Positions 36,481 through 44,741 are shown, counted from the first letter of the stretch. The stretch: 49,223 nt of DNA from a bacterium (GCA_009995545.1 JAACPI010000001.1:66475-115697); one strand, 5' to 3'. Made by a program: numbers and translations. The notes: generated by a model from the letters alone, not told the origin.

Positions 36481-37152
36481 CTAAACTATTTTTCCGTCTG
36501 AAAGTTTTATTACACATTTTGCAGACTTAGTGTAGTCTGCTTCGTGGGTTACCATAACTATAGTTTGCCCACTTTTGTTTAGAGTGTTAATTAAGTTAAG
36601 AATCAAGGTAGTTGTTTCTGTGTCTAAGTTAGCTGTGGGTTCGTCTGCAAATACAATCTCTGGATTATTACAAATAGCTCTGGCAATACTTACCCTTTGT
36701 TGTTCTCCTCCAGATAGCTGGCTGGGGTAATTATTAAATTTTGTTTTCAATCCAACTTTATCTAAAGCATCTTGTGCTTGTTTTTTAGAAAAACTAGTTG
36801 AATTTCCTCCCATTAAAAGGGGTATCATAACGTTCTCTTGTGCATTTAAACTTGGCATTAGCGCGTAGTCTTGAAAAACGTACCCAAGTTTTGTAAGTCT
36901 AAACTCTGTTCTTTGTTTATCATTAAGCAATTTTGTATCTACCCCACTTATTTTTATGCTTCCAGAGGTAGGTTTATCCAAAAGCCCTAGTTGATATAGT
37001 AGGGTACTTTTTCCAGATCCCGATTTACCAATAATTCTTATAAATTCCCCTTTTTTAATATCAAAAGAAACATTATTAACTGCGAGTAATTCTGCGTCTC
37101 CGTTTTTAAATTTTTTAGTTAAGTTTTTAACCTCAATTATTATATTTTTCAT
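36481..37152 (-). CDS. ABC transporter ATPase (MacB/LolD type)
   Basis: The 223-residue ATPase has Walker A GKSGSGKST, Q-loop GYVFQDYALMPSLNA, signature LSGGEQQR, Walker B IVFADEPT and the H-loop VTHEAD. The MacB/LolD-like LTKKFKNGDAELLAVNNVS start and the FtsX-like permease upstream indicate a type VII (mechanotransmission) system acting on envelope lipids, peptides or lipoproteins. Its ATG overlaps the permease TGA as ATGA. Confidence 0.92.
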   Translation of the reverse strand: MKNIIIEVKNLTKKFKNGDAELLAVNNVSFDIKKGEFIRIIGKSGSGKSTLLYQLGLLDKPTSGSIKISGVDTKLLNDKQRTEFRLTKLGYVFQDYALMPSLNAQENVMIPLLMGGNSTSFSKKQAQDALDKVGLKTKFNNYPSQLSGGEQQRVSIARAICNNPEIVFADEPTANLDTETTTLILNLINTLNKSGQTIVMVTHEADYTKSAKCVIKLSDGKIV

Positions 37153-38393
37153 CTTCCAAGTATTGAGTCCAAAGTATTTTGTTTAACAATCATTCTGGCC
37201 GGCATGTAACCTGCAATAATTGCTGAGGTTATTAATATCAAGGTTCTTACAAGCGTGTCTTTTAAATCCGCGGATATAATCCCATCTGAAAACGGAAAGC
37301 TTATAGGGTTAGCAATTGAATATGGGACTATGTAACCATACAAAATTACTAGTCCTAGGATCGATCCCACTAACGAGTAAAAAGTTGCTTGTAGAACGTA
37401 AGATACTTCGATTGCCAAATTTGTTATCCCTATTCCTTTTAATATACCAATGTACCTTCTTTTTGTAATAGCATTTACAAAAATTACTATAAATAGGGTA
37501 ATAGATGCAACAATTATTCCTACAGTTCCGATTAAATCTCCTAAAATTGAAAAAGTTACTTTAATATCGGACAAAAACTGTGGTTGGGCTTTTTCCGCTG
37601 TTCTAATGTAGGCATATTTCTTATAGTGGTCTAATTTGATTTTTAAGTCATCCACAGTGTTGCCGGGTTTTACTTTTATGGAAATTTCTCCTATTTTATA
37701 ATCTGAGTCAGAAACCATAGATTTTAGCACTTTTTTTGGTATATAAACTCTTCTGTCTACTTGACTAACCTTGGTTGTAAGAACACCAATTATCGGAAGT
37801 ACCTCTTTTGTACCATTAACTACTACCTCAATTTTATCCCCAACGTCGGGGGTATTTAAAGTTTGGTTTCCTACCCCTTCAACTGAGGTGTATTTACCAA
37901 GTATACTAGAGCCTACTACAATACCTTTTTGGTAAGAGCTGTTAAAATATTCTCCTTTAACTATGTAATTAGATAGGTTTGTAACCTCATCTTCTTTATC
38001 GAAGTCTATTCCTACGAGCTCCGCATTTGTTTGGTCAATTTCTAAGGTACCCGTTTGTGCCTTTTTATAATCAGCGTTAAAGTTTGCCATTAAAATGTAC
38101 CTTGTTGAGTACCTTTGTATTGTTTGGTTTTTTTCCACCTCATCTAAAATTGTTTTTTCTCTTAGAATATTTTTCCTATTATCTAACTTTGTAATTATTA
38201 AGTCTCCTGCATATTGTGTTTTAAAAGAGTTAGTTGCTCCTTCCGGTAAGCCAATAAGTACGCCTCTTCCAACCATTAGGTTTAAAAAAGTGAGCATCAT
38301 CACCATAATAATTAGCCCATTTGCTAAAATTGAGGATTTTTTAATTTCACGTACGGCTAAAAATAAGCCAACTTTTAGAGAGTTATAAAACAT
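37149..38393 (-). CDS. ABC transporter permease, FtsX/MacB-like
   Basis: The 414 residues contain one N-terminal membrane helix, a large extracytoplasmic domain (about residues 50-285) with beta-rich segments, and three C-terminal helices with the FtsX-like RRYIGILKGIGITNLAI and GYMPARMI. It forms an operon with the ATPase. TATAAT (38400-38405, minus strand) is 6 nt before the ATG. The substrate cannot be inferred. Confidence 0.88.
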   Translation of the reverse strand: MFYNSLKVGLFLAVREIKKSSILANGLIIMVMMLTFLNLMVGRGVLIGLPEGATNSFKTQYAGDLIITKLDNRKNILREKTILDEVEKNQTIQRYSTRYILMANFNADYKKAQTGTLEIDQTNAELVGIDFDKEDEVTNLSNYIVKGEYFNSSYQKGIVVGSSILGKYTSVEGVGNQTLNTPDVGDKIEVVVNGTKEVLPIIGVLTTKVSQVDRRVYIPKKVLKSMVSDSDYKIGEISIKVKPGNTVDDLKIKLDHYKKYAYIRTAEKAQPQFLSDIKVTFSILGDLIGTVGIIVASITLFIVIFVNAITKRRYIGILKGIGITNLAIEVSYVLQATFYSLVGSILGLVILYGYIVPYSIANPISFPFSDGIISADLKDTLVRTLILITSAIIAGYMPARMIVKQNTLDSILGR

Positions 38394-38542
38394 TTGGTAA
38401 TTATAACCTAAAATTACTTTGGTTTTTTTTAATCTTTTGAATAATTCTTATTTTTTTCTTAATTTTCTTTTGTAAGTTTACTATGTATAATATTTAAGCA
38501 TTTAACACACGCAATAAGTTTTGCCCGAATTCAAAAATAACC

Positions 38543-39706
38543 ATGAAAATAATTAAATCTTTAGTTAAGAACAGTTTAATTTTAGCCGTAGTTTTTATAG
38601 TGGGGGTAAGTATTGCCGCTGTAATTTTAATTTCCGATACTCCTAATTTTAGTTTTAACTATAAAAGCCTTTTGAATTTAGACAAAGATAAACCAGGAAA
38701 AGTTGAAGAAAAAATAGCCGATAACGTTACAAAAAGAGTAGTAGTGTTAGAAGAAAATGCAGTAATAGACGTTATTGAAAAATCAAAACCCGCCGTAGTC
38801 AGTGTTGTTGCTGAAAGAACAGTGGTTAACCCCTTTTTAAGAAGTGCTACTACACAGTCTAGCGGTATTGGTACAGGTTTTATTGTTGAAGGTGGTTTTG
38901 TTTTTACTAACAAGCACGTTGTAGATGCCGATGCTAAGTATAGTGTTCTTTTAAATGACGGCGAAACTTCTATTCAAGTTATTGACGTACAAAAAGATCC
39001 TTTAAGTGATTTTGCAATTTTAAAATTAGAAACTCAAAATGATAAACTTCCCCAGCTTAATTTAGGAGATAGCGATAACTTAAAAGTTGGTCAAACTGTT
39101 ATAGCCATAGGAAATGTTTTGGGTGAGTTTAGTAACACGGCCAGCAAAGGTATTATAAGTGGTATAGGTAGAAGTATTATTGCGCAAAGTGGTGCCTACG
39201 GGGCTTCTGAACTTTTAGATAACGTTATTCAAACAGATGCCGCTTTAAATCCTGGTAATTCTGGGGGTCCTTTATTAGACTTAGATGGGAATGTTATAGG
39301 TATTAATGTAGCAAGGGCCGGTGCCGAAAACGTAGGATTTTCAATCCCAATAAACTCTATTAAGTCTGTTTATGAAAGTTATCAAAACTTTGGTGAAATA
39401 AAAAGACCTTACCTAGGTGTTTCTTATAGAATGAACACTGCACCACAAAGTAAACTAAACAGAGTTCCTGTAGGTGCTGTGATCGAACAGATACTGCCTA
39501 GTAGTCCCGCTGAAAAAGCCAAATTAGAAGAAGGTGACGTTATTCTAAAAATAAACGATATTTCTTTAGACAAAGATAATACTCTAACTAGAGTAATTTC
39601 CAAACTTAAAGTAGGGGATATTGTAAAGCTTACTATCGATAGGGGAGGAGACGAAATGATTTTAGATTTAGAGTTACAAGCCGCCGGAGAAACTGTTAAA
39701 AATTAG
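38543..39706 (+). CDS. htrA: HtrA/DegP-type serine protease
   Basis: An envelope quality-control protease. The N-terminal anchor (about residues 9-31) is followed by the trypsin-like domain with His125 (FTNKHVVDAD), Asp156 (DPLSDFAILKL) and Ser240 (NPGNSGGPLL). One PDZ domain follows (about 295-375; PYLGVSYR...LEEGDVILKIND). The 387 residues match one-PDZ HtrA proteins. TATAAT near 38487 leaves a leader of roughly 45 nt, unlike the many leaderless genes here. The gene is divergent from the ABC pair. Confidence 0.94.
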   Translation: MKIIKSLVKNSLILAVVFIVGVSIAAVILISDTPNFSFNYKSLLNLDKDKPGKVEEKIADNVTKRVVVLEENAVIDVIEKSKPAVVSVVAERTVVNPFLRSATTQSSGIGTGFIVEGGFVFTNKHVVDADAKYSVLLNDGETSIQVIDVQKDPLSDFAILKLETQNDKLPQLNLGDSDNLKVGQTVIAIGNVLGEFSNTASKGIISGIGRSIIAQSGAYGASELLDNVIQTDAALNPGNSGGPLLDLDGNVIGINVARAGAENVGFSIPINSIKSVYESYQNFGEIKRPYLGVSYRMNTAPQSKLNRVPVGAVIEQILPSSPAEKAKLEEGDVILKINDISLDKDNTLTRVISKLKVGDIVKLTIDRGGDEMILDLELQAAGETVKN

Positions 39707-39782
39707 TTTTATCCAACCTTAATAAATATTGTTATATCCCGTTGTTCTCCGTTTGTAAGGTCTAATGTATACTATTGACACT

Positions 39783-40748
39783 ATGGATTATGTAGATGAG
39801 CTAAAAAATCAGCTTTTAGAAATTGAACAAAAAATTAAAGAAACCGAAGGCTTAGCCAAAGATCCTCAAATGAAAGAAATGGCTGAAGAGGAAAAAAAGA
39901 ATTTATTAGAAAATAAATTAGACCTAGAAAAAAGTATTGATATGGCTGAGGGCGGTTATGAAGAAGACTCCGAGGATTCTGAGGATGCAAATATTAATCC
40001 AAATGTAGCAATTGTAGAAATTAGAGCTGGTGCTGGTGGAGACGAAGCTGGCTTATTTGCTGGGGATTTGTATAGAATGTACCAAAGATTTTGTAGTAGT
40101 GAGTCCTTTTCTTTAAACCAAATCGATATTAACGAAGGTGGTCTTGGAAACATTAAAAGTGTTAGTTTTGAGGTTAGGGGCCAAAATGCTTATAATTTAC
40201 TTAAGCTAGAAAGCGGTGTTCATAGAGTTCAAAGGGTTCCAGTTACTGAAAGTGGTGGCAGAATACATACAAGCACTGCAAGTGTTGTGGTATTACCCAA
40301 AGTTAAGCCAATTGCTGTGGAACTTAATATGTTTGAAATAGAAATTAGCACAATGCACAGTGGGGGAGCCGGGGGACAAAACGTTAATAAAGTTGAAACT
40401 GGAGTAAGGTTAACTCACAAGCCAACAGGTATTGTAATAGGTTGTACCCGGGAACGCAGCCAGCCCCGAAACAAAGAAATAGCTTTAGAAATACTTAGAT
40501 CTAGACTTTACGAGCTAAAGTTGGAGGAACAAAGATCTAAAATAGCGGGCCTTAGATCTGGCCAGGTAGGTACAATGGATAGAAGTGAAAAAATTAAAAC
40601 CTATAATTTTCCCCAAAACAGGGTTACTGATCATAGAATTGGCAAAAGCTGGCACAATCTAGAGCTTATTATAAGTGGTTATTCGTTAAAAAAGGTTTTA
40701 GAAGAAACCCTAGAGGCTATGAATGCACAGGCAAAAGAGGACGAATAA
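39783..40748 (+). CDS. prfA: Peptide chain release factor 1
   Basis: RF1 terminates at UAA and UAG. The codon-recognition loop has PVT ([18 protein letters not shown]), the RF1 PxT type rather than the RF2 SPF type. The catalytic loop is [15 protein letters not shown]. The N-terminal coiled-coil domain is short: 321 residues in all, against about 355-360 in E. coli. I place the start at 39783 because TATACT (39768-39773) lies 9 nt before it. An upstream ATG at 39765 would precede that box. Confidence 0.93.
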   Translation: MDYVDELKNQLLEIEQKIKETEGLAKDPQMKEMAEEEKKNLLENKLDLEKSIDMAEGGYEEDSEDSEDANINPNVAIVEIRAGAGGDEAGLFAGDLYRMYQRFCSSESFSLNQIDINEGGLGNIKSVSFEVRGQNAYNLLKLESGVHRVQRVPVTESGGRIHTSTASVVVLPKVKPIAVELNMFEIEISTMHSGGAGGQNVNKVETGVRLTHKPTGIVIGCTRERSQPRNKEIALEILRSRLYELKLEEQRSKIAGLRSGQVGTMDRSEKIKTYNFPQNRVTDHRIGKSWHNLELIISGYSLKKVLEETLEAMNAQAKEDE

Positions 40749-40950
40749 TTTTTTCAATCCAAATCGGTTACTGTAGAGATAGGAGAAGTAAAAACCTCTT
40801 TTAGATTTATCCGTCTACCCCTGAACTACAAACAAATAATTAAGATCCCCTTAAGTAAATCTTCCTGCTAAATTATTGGACAATAGGCTGTGTGAAATAC
40901 AAAACTGTGTATTGTAGTTCAGCCGTAATTACTTCAGCACCCTATAGTAC
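40749..40950. other. Intergenic region with a partial inverted repeat
   Basis: No coding potential is evident. Bases near 40888-40925 contain GGCTG...CAGCC enclosing AATACA...TGTATT, an imperfect hairpin. A smaller CTTAAG-type palindrome lies near 40840-40858. I see no clear terminator for prfA. Confidence 0.4.
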
Positions 40951-40979
40951 TTGACAGGTATAATAACTTATAGTATTAT
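40951..40979 (+). promoter_or_regulatory. Strong sigma-70-type promoter of the ncRNA candidate
   Basis: TTGACA (40951-40956) and TATTAT (40974-40979) with exactly 17 bp between. The expected start is near 40986. The next genes downstream are a structured RNA candidate and a tRNA, not an ORF. Confidence 0.75.
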
Positions 40980-40985
40980 ATCCCT

Positions 40986-41130
40986 GTACACTTAAAAAAT
41001 GTATATTGTCGCTTGGGGGTTTGACAGTTTCTGCTCGAAACCTGCTTCGCCCAGTTTAAGCTTCGGCTTAAACAACTTTTAGAAGCCTTGTTTTACATCG
41101 AGTAAAGCATCGGCCCCCCAGCCTTTTTTT
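40986..41130 (+). ncRNA. Candidate structured non-coding RNA with terminator
   Basis: Between a consensus promoter and a T7 run (41124-41130) lies a compact predicted fold. The closing stem is GCTTGGGGG (41011-41019) with CCCCCCAGC (41114-41122). Inside are GTTTC/GAAAC (41027-41031, 41037-41041), GCTTC/GAAGC (41044-41048, 41082-41086) enclosing GTTTAAGC-TTCG-GCTTAAAC (41054-41073), and TTTAC/GTAAA (41092-41106). The UUCG tetraloop and nested helices argue against chance. No Shine-Dalgarno or ORF is present. I tested it against tmRNA, SRP RNA (no GGAAG domain) and RNase P signatures and see no match. It may be an unrecognised small RNA or a riboswitch-like element. Confidence 0.6.
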
Positions 41131-41187
41131 GTGCCCAAAAGCAAACACAAAACCTCGATTTTTAATCTACCTCTTTATTGTAAATAC

Positions 41188-41216
41188 TTGCACTTTTTAA
41201 AATAATTTTCTATATT
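41188..41216 (+). promoter_or_regulatory. tRNA promoter
   Basis: TTGCAC (41188-41193) and TATATT (41211-41216), 17 bp spacer, start expected near 41223, eight bases before the tRNA. Confidence 0.6.
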
Positions 41217-41230
41217 AAATAAGTTTGCGC

Positions 41231-41303
41231 GGGGTGGTAGCTCAGTGGACAGAGCGTCAGACTCAAAATCTGGAGGCCGTTGGTTCGAATCCAGCCCACC
41301 CCT
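41231..41303 (+). tRNA. tRNA with anticodon CAA (Leu), short variable loop
   Basis: A complete cloverleaf can be drawn. Acceptor GGGGTGG/CCACCCC, D arm GCTC/GAGC, anticodon arm TCAGA/TCTGG with loop CTCAAAA (anticodon CAA at 41264-41266), variable loop AGGCC (5 nt), and T arm GTTGG/CCAGC with loop TTCGAAT. CAA reads the Leu codon UUG. Bacterial Leu tRNAs normally have a long variable arm and A73. This one has a class I variable loop and U73, so its amino-acid identity deserves a check. CCA is not encoded. A 14-bp hairpin begins six bases after the discriminator. Confidence 0.85.
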
Positions 41304-41309
41304 CACTGC

Positions 41310-41348
41310 GCGTCGGGCGGAGAATTTTTACCTTTCTCCGCCCGACGC
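41310..41348 (+). terminator. 14-bp GC-rich hairpin downstream of the tRNA
   Basis: GCGTCGGGCGGAGA (41310-41323) pairs perfectly with 41335-41348 around a loop of 11 nt. No T-run follows (CTTGACC). It probably defines the 3' end of the tRNA precursor, by termination or as a processing barrier. The tRNA-like RNA at 44783 has the same arrangement. Confidence 0.65.
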
Positions 41349-41408
41349 CTTGACCTTTAAGCTTTTAAAACCCTAGATACACAACACTAAATCCAGTATA
41401 TTTAACCC

Positions 41409-41861
41409 ATGAACAAATATTTACAAATGCAGGCAGATTTATTGCAGTCAATGAAACAAAAAAATGCTATGTCGGTGGAAGTTTATAGATATACGCTTTC
41501 GCAGCTAAAAAATGCAGCTCTAGAGGCCAAAATAGAGCCAGAAAAGCTTTTAGATAAAGATATTGATGTAATACTTACCAAAGTTGTAAAGCAACGCCAG
41601 GAAAGCATAAATAGTTTTAAACAAGGTAATAGACAAGACTTAGTTGATCACGAACAAAGTCAGCTAAATATCTTACAAAAATATGTTCCCAAACAAATGG
41701 GGGATGAAGAAATTAAACAAGCGGTAGAATTGGCCATTAAAGAATCTGAAGCATCAGGTATTCAGGACATGGGAAAAGTAATGGGTAAATTAAAAGTAAA
41801 ATTTGGGGCCGAGTTCGATATGGGCAAAGCTTCTGGGTTTGTAAAACAGCACTTTAGTTAA
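41409..41861 (+). CDS. yqeY: YqeY/GatB-tail domain protein
   Basis: The 150 residues match the YqeY family: an N-terminal helical domain (MSVEVYRYTLSQLKNAALEAKI, split after SQL) and a C-terminal GatB-tail-like domain (MGKVMGKLKVKF...ASGFVKQHF). These proteins are thought to aid tRNA-dependent amidation or bind tRNA, but their role is not settled. TATATT lies a few bases upstream of the ATG. It converges with rpsU. Confidence 0.9.
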   Translation: MNKYLQMQADLLQSMKQKNAMSVEVYRYTLSQLKNAALEAKIEPEKLLDKDIDVILTKVVKQRQESINSFKQGNRQDLVDHEQSQLNILQKYVPKQMGDEEIKQAVELAIKESEASGIQDMGKVMGKLKVKFGAEFDMGKASGFVKQHFS

Positions 41862-41884
41862 AATCTGTCTCACTTTGTCGCATA

Positions 41885-41930
41885 AAACTAAAGGTCGGAC
41901 CTTGAAAAGGCCCGACCATAAGTTTAGTTT
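41885..41930. terminator. Bidirectional terminator between yqeY and rpsU
   Basis: AAACTAAA (41885-41892) pairs with TTTAGTTT (41923-41930), enclosing GGTCGG/CCGACC and CCTT/AAGG. T-rich ends exist on both strands, as expected between convergent genes. The rpsU stop lies in the arm. Confidence 0.8.
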
Positions 41931-42121
41931 TGGTTATTTCTATTGCTTATCTTTATTGTTAAAGCACGGGCTTTTTTAGCCTCTCTTCTTTTAGCTGCTG
42001 GTTTTTTTCTATACCTAAGTTCGCCAAGTTTTTCATTTAAACCAGAGTCTTTTAGTTTACGCATGAAGTCTTTTACGGCGTTATCGAAACCACCTGCTTT
42101 GTCTACTTGTATGTATACCAT
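41924..42121 (-). CDS. rpsU: 30S ribosomal protein bS21
   Basis: The 65-residue basic protein matches S21: VYIQVDKAGGFDNAVKDFMRKL (split after GGF), then GLNEKLGELRYRKKPAAKRREAKKAR in segments. It has a strong Shine-Dalgarno GGAGGTG (42131-42137) 9 nt from the ATG, one of only two found in this window. A leader of about 150 nt precedes it. Confidence 0.93.
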   Translation of the reverse strand: MVYIQVDKAGGFDNAVKDFMRKLKDSGLNEKLGELRYRKKPAAKRREAKKARALTIKISNRNNQN

Positions 42122-42287
42122 TAATTAAAACACCTCCAAATCAAAATTGAGTAAGCTTAAAATCAGTTAATTTAAAGCCCACCTATAGCTGTTACCCGGG
42201 TGTTTTTAAACACCTTCCTTGCACAATGCTATAAATTAATATTAAGACACCTACCTGAGAATTTTTGCTAATTGTAATTATAGTATA
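42122..42287 (-). promoter_or_regulatory. rpsU long 5' leader and promoter
   Basis: On the minus strand a TATAAT (42277-42282) or overlapping TATACT (42282-42287) box gives a leader of about 150 nt. It contains a GGTGTTT/AAACACC hairpin (42199-42214) and ends in the Shine-Dalgarno sequence. Long leaders of ribosomal protein genes often hold autogenous sites. None is recognised here. Confidence 0.5.
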
Positions 42288-42327
42288 CAAAAGGATTTAA
42301 TCAAAATGTGGCAGTAGAAATCCGTTA

Positions 42328-42430
42328 TTGACTAAATTATCCTACAGTAGCAGTATTGTTATTGCGCGATGAGCTGGGGTCGAGAGGGGGTGTGACGCCT
42401 TTTTTATCTCCCCCTGCTCATCGCGTTATT
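42328..42430 (+). ncRNA. Candidate small RNA or stable hairpin
   Basis: TTGACT (42328-42333) and CAGTAT (42351-42356), 17 bp apart, precede a long inverted repeat. CGCGATGAGC (42365-42374) pairs perfectly with 42416-42425, extended after one T-T mismatch by GGGG/CCCC. The loop carries GGTG-TGA-CGCC followed by T6 (42400-42405). No ORF is associated. It may be a small RNA or an inserted palindromic element. The promoter match is moderate. Confidence 0.45.
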
Positions 42431-42570
42431 CTTTAATTATTTTTCCAAATTTTAAATACTGTTGAGTAGGATACCTGTTAGTAGCCTTATTGGTACGGGT
42501 TTGCCTACTTGGATCTAATTAGAATTGAACAAGGGTGTCCTCTCTTCCTTATTTTCCATTAACCAACCCT

Positions 42571-42639
42571 TTGACCCAAAACTTTTATAGGTTTATATTT
42601 TAAGTAATGGTAATAGATAATTTTATTCATCTAAAGTAG
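42571..42639 (+). CDS. Possible 10-codon leader ORF with its own promoter
   Basis: TTGACC (42571-42576) and TATATT (42594-42599) are spaced 17 bp. An ATG follows 7 nt later (42607), matching the leaderless pattern of the window, and opens MVIDNFIHLK, ending TAG at 42639. A separate 29-codon frame (42642-42731) ends in TAA overlapping the next ATG. The rest of 42431-42570 shows nothing I can assign. A leader peptide is possible but unproven. The frame may only mark the transcript start. Confidence 0.3.
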
Positions 42640-42730
42640 CCATGACTGCGGTTTGCAAATGCCAAATCGACCTCCAAAAACCCTCAACGTCTAAATTTTC
42701 TAAAACTTTATTAATTTTTATATATTCCTA

Positions 42731-43756
42731 ATGGCTAGATCTATACACATGCCTTTGCCTACCCAGCCCTCCGGCTCCTCTTTTACCCCTAACAGATTTG
42801 TACAAGCAATAGACTATTCTCAATCTTTTGAAACCCCTGACCCCAAGTCTATTTTTGAAGAATACACCCCCTTAAATCTAGAAAATTCGGCGGGGGACAA
42901 AAAGATAATGTTTTCTAGAGAAGACTTAGGTACAGACCCTGATTTAGTTCAAACTTTAGTACTCAACAGAATTTATCAAGGCATAACAGACCCTGATGGT
43001 TTTTGCGCACATGCTTGCAATAGGCACGGTTCCGCAGTGATTAGCGAAATTTGCGAGACCCTTGGTTCGATTAACCCGGATAAAAATGCTCTAAGAATAC
43101 AAGTACAGACCCGAAAAGGTGTACCCGAACATTCTTGGGGTATTATTGTTTCTTCTGAGCACCCTATACACTTAAATACAGGTCAGATTTGGGATGGGGG
43201 CGAGGTCCCTCTCCCCGTTGTTCTTTCGGCTTTACTGAGGTACGACTCCGAAAATCTTATAAAATCTCCCATACACTGTGATCCTAATTATATTGTTACC
43301 GCTTTCGCTATGGCTGGAGTTCCCGCGGAATTTTTGTTTGCTGATAATCCTAACAGCGCTTTCTACCTCCCGATAAGCTGTTTTCCGGGATTAACGATAG
43401 AGAAATATCATGAAATTTACGAGCAAGCTTACCTTATGTCCGAAGATGGAGTGCGAATACACGATATCTGTAGTCAGCTATTAATTTTACTTGGCCACAC
43501 GGCAAGGGTTCCTGTAGCAAAAGGGTGGAATTTAGCTCTATCTCCTGTGATAATTTTTGCCTCGGCTTATAAGGGTGGTTTTGATAAAGGGTTTAGCACT
43601 GAAGCACTTAATCAAGTATATAAATCTAAGCTAGGGGGTCCCTGGTACACTAATGAGCCTGTCACTGCTTTTGGAAAAGTTTATGCTACGCGTCCTGGGG
43701 TTTCTGGTAAAAGAAGCATGTATCACTTACTTAATGAACTAGGTATAGTTAATTAA
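42731..43756 (+). CDS. Hypothetical protein, Cys/His-rich, possible papain-like fold
   Basis: The 341-residue soluble protein is of no recognised family. A segment FCAHACNRHGSAVISEIC is followed about 45 residues later by VPEHSWGIIV and HLNTGQIWD. The Cys-helix, then His-strand, then polar residue order resembles transglutaminase or papain-like enzymes, but I cannot align a full domain. A TATATA box lies 6 nt before the ATG. The next gene starts 20 bases after its stop, so they are probably cotranscribed. Confidence 0.5.
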   Translation: MARSIHMPLPTQPSGSSFTPNRFVQAIDYSQSFETPDPKSIFEEYTPLNLENSAGDKKIMFSREDLGTDPDLVQTLVLNRIYQGITDPDGFCAHACNRHGSAVISEICETLGSINPDKNALRIQVQTRKGVPEHSWGIIVSSEHPIHLNTGQIWDGGEVPLPVVLSALLRYDSENLIKSPIHCDPNYIVTAFAMAGVPAEFLFADNPNSAFYLPISCFPGLTIEKYHEIYEQAYLMSEDGVRIHDICSQLLILLGHTARVPVAKGWNLALSPVIIFASAYKGGFDKGFSTEALNQVYKSKLGGPWYTNEPVTAFGKVYATRPGVSGKRSMYHLLNELGIVN

Positions 43757-43776
43757 GAAGTAAAAATACTATCGTT

Positions 43777-44688
43777 ATGAAAACTTCACCTTCCTGCTTA
43801 AACAATAATGAGGAAGAGGGTATAAAAGCCGACAGTAATGTTTGTTACTGGGATGAGGCATTAACAACTTTGGCCATGGTTCAAAGTTTGTTTTACCAAC
43901 CGCTTTGTGAAAAATTTGTTCACATAGGGGGTTACGCTGTATATCAAAACCTAAAAGCGGCTTATGGCAGTGACTTTACAGATTTTCACAGAAATGTTGC
44001 AACAATAAACTTAGTTTGTCTGGATAAAACCCCTGTTACCCCTTTTGTAAGTTCCGCCAACTATGTTAGGCCAAATACTTTTTTACAGTTTGAAAGTATC
44101 GACCCCTATCTTGCGGGGTTTTACCTTTTAAGTAATCCATGTGCCCCTGAAGTTATTTTTCACTTAATGCAACCCAGTGGTGACGTAGGGTTATACGATA
44201 GATACATTAAGCCCAACACTATAAAATTTTTAAATAACTTTATTGTCGAGCCCCCAGTATCTGTAGATATGTACGTTGGACAAGAATCAAAGTTTAGAAT
44301 TTTAGTAAGTTCTGTGCTAGACACTTTATTACTAAAGCTGGATTTAGTTTACAATTTGCAAAACTCTAGTGAGGTGCTGCCACACGATTTAGACCTAATC
44401 GCCTTGTTGCATTTATACGTAAATGGAGCAGATGGTGGTAGGGGATCTAAGGCAGGTCGTGTAAGCAGAATTTTTGGCTCAATGCCTCGGGGATTTCACT
44501 ATCCTGTTACATTGCTATATATTAAGTCTTTGTCCTTCGCACTTAGGGGGTCTCTGCACAGGTATACTTTATTTTCAGAACTAGATGGTATATCTAAAGA
44601 GTCTCCCTGTTACCTCCCTAGCCTAACCGAAGCCAAAGAACTTCTTAAAAGGATTGATCTTTATCTAATAAATCATTTTTCTCTTTAA
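43777..44688 (+). CDS. Hypothetical protein with faint AbiEii-type nucleotidyltransferase resemblance
   Basis: The 303-residue protein is soluble. FVHIGGYAVYQNLKAAYG followed by FHRNVATINLVCLD has the spacing of minimal nucleotidyltransferases (GG...R.T.DID), and LLLKLDLVYNLQ...HDLDLIALL resembles their later K..DL.DL block. The catalytic Asp pair would be replaced by Thr and Asn, so if related it is probably inactive. Cotranscribed with 42731. The resemblance is weak and may be accidental. Confidence 0.45.
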   Translation: MKTSPSCLNNNEEEGIKADSNVCYWDEALTTLAMVQSLFYQPLCEKFVHIGGYAVYQNLKAAYGSDFTDFHRNVATINLVCLDKTPVTPFVSSANYVRPNTFLQFESIDPYLAGFYLLSNPCAPEVIFHLMQPSGDVGLYDRYIKPNTIKFLNNFIVEPPVSVDMYVGQESKFRILVSSVLDTLLLKLDLVYNLQNSSEVLPHDLDLIALLHLYVNGADGGRGSKAGRVSRIFGSMPRGFHYPVTLLYIKSLSFALRGSLHRYTLFSELDGISKESPCYLPSLTEAKELLKRIDLYLINHFSL

Positions 44689-44741
44689 AAATAGTAATAA
44701 TATACTTTTGTATAACTTATTACACTCAAACTAAAAACAAT

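Noticed and set aside
36481-38393. Recoding of TGA, as in Gracilibacteria or SR1
   Set aside because: TGA ends the ABC permease and regulator 2 at the expected family ends, so the standard code applies.
40986-41130. tmRNA, SRP RNA or RNase P RNA
   Set aside because: No tag frame or T-loop TTCGA of tmRNA, no GGAAG/AGCA core of SRP domain IV, and no conserved RNase P P4 elements were found.
10998-41161. Shared 13-mer AAAACCTCGATTT at about 10999 and 41149 as an attachment site
   Set aside because: The match does not extend, and at 10999 it is explained by the decayed dnaX copy and a small hairpin. Chance is likely.
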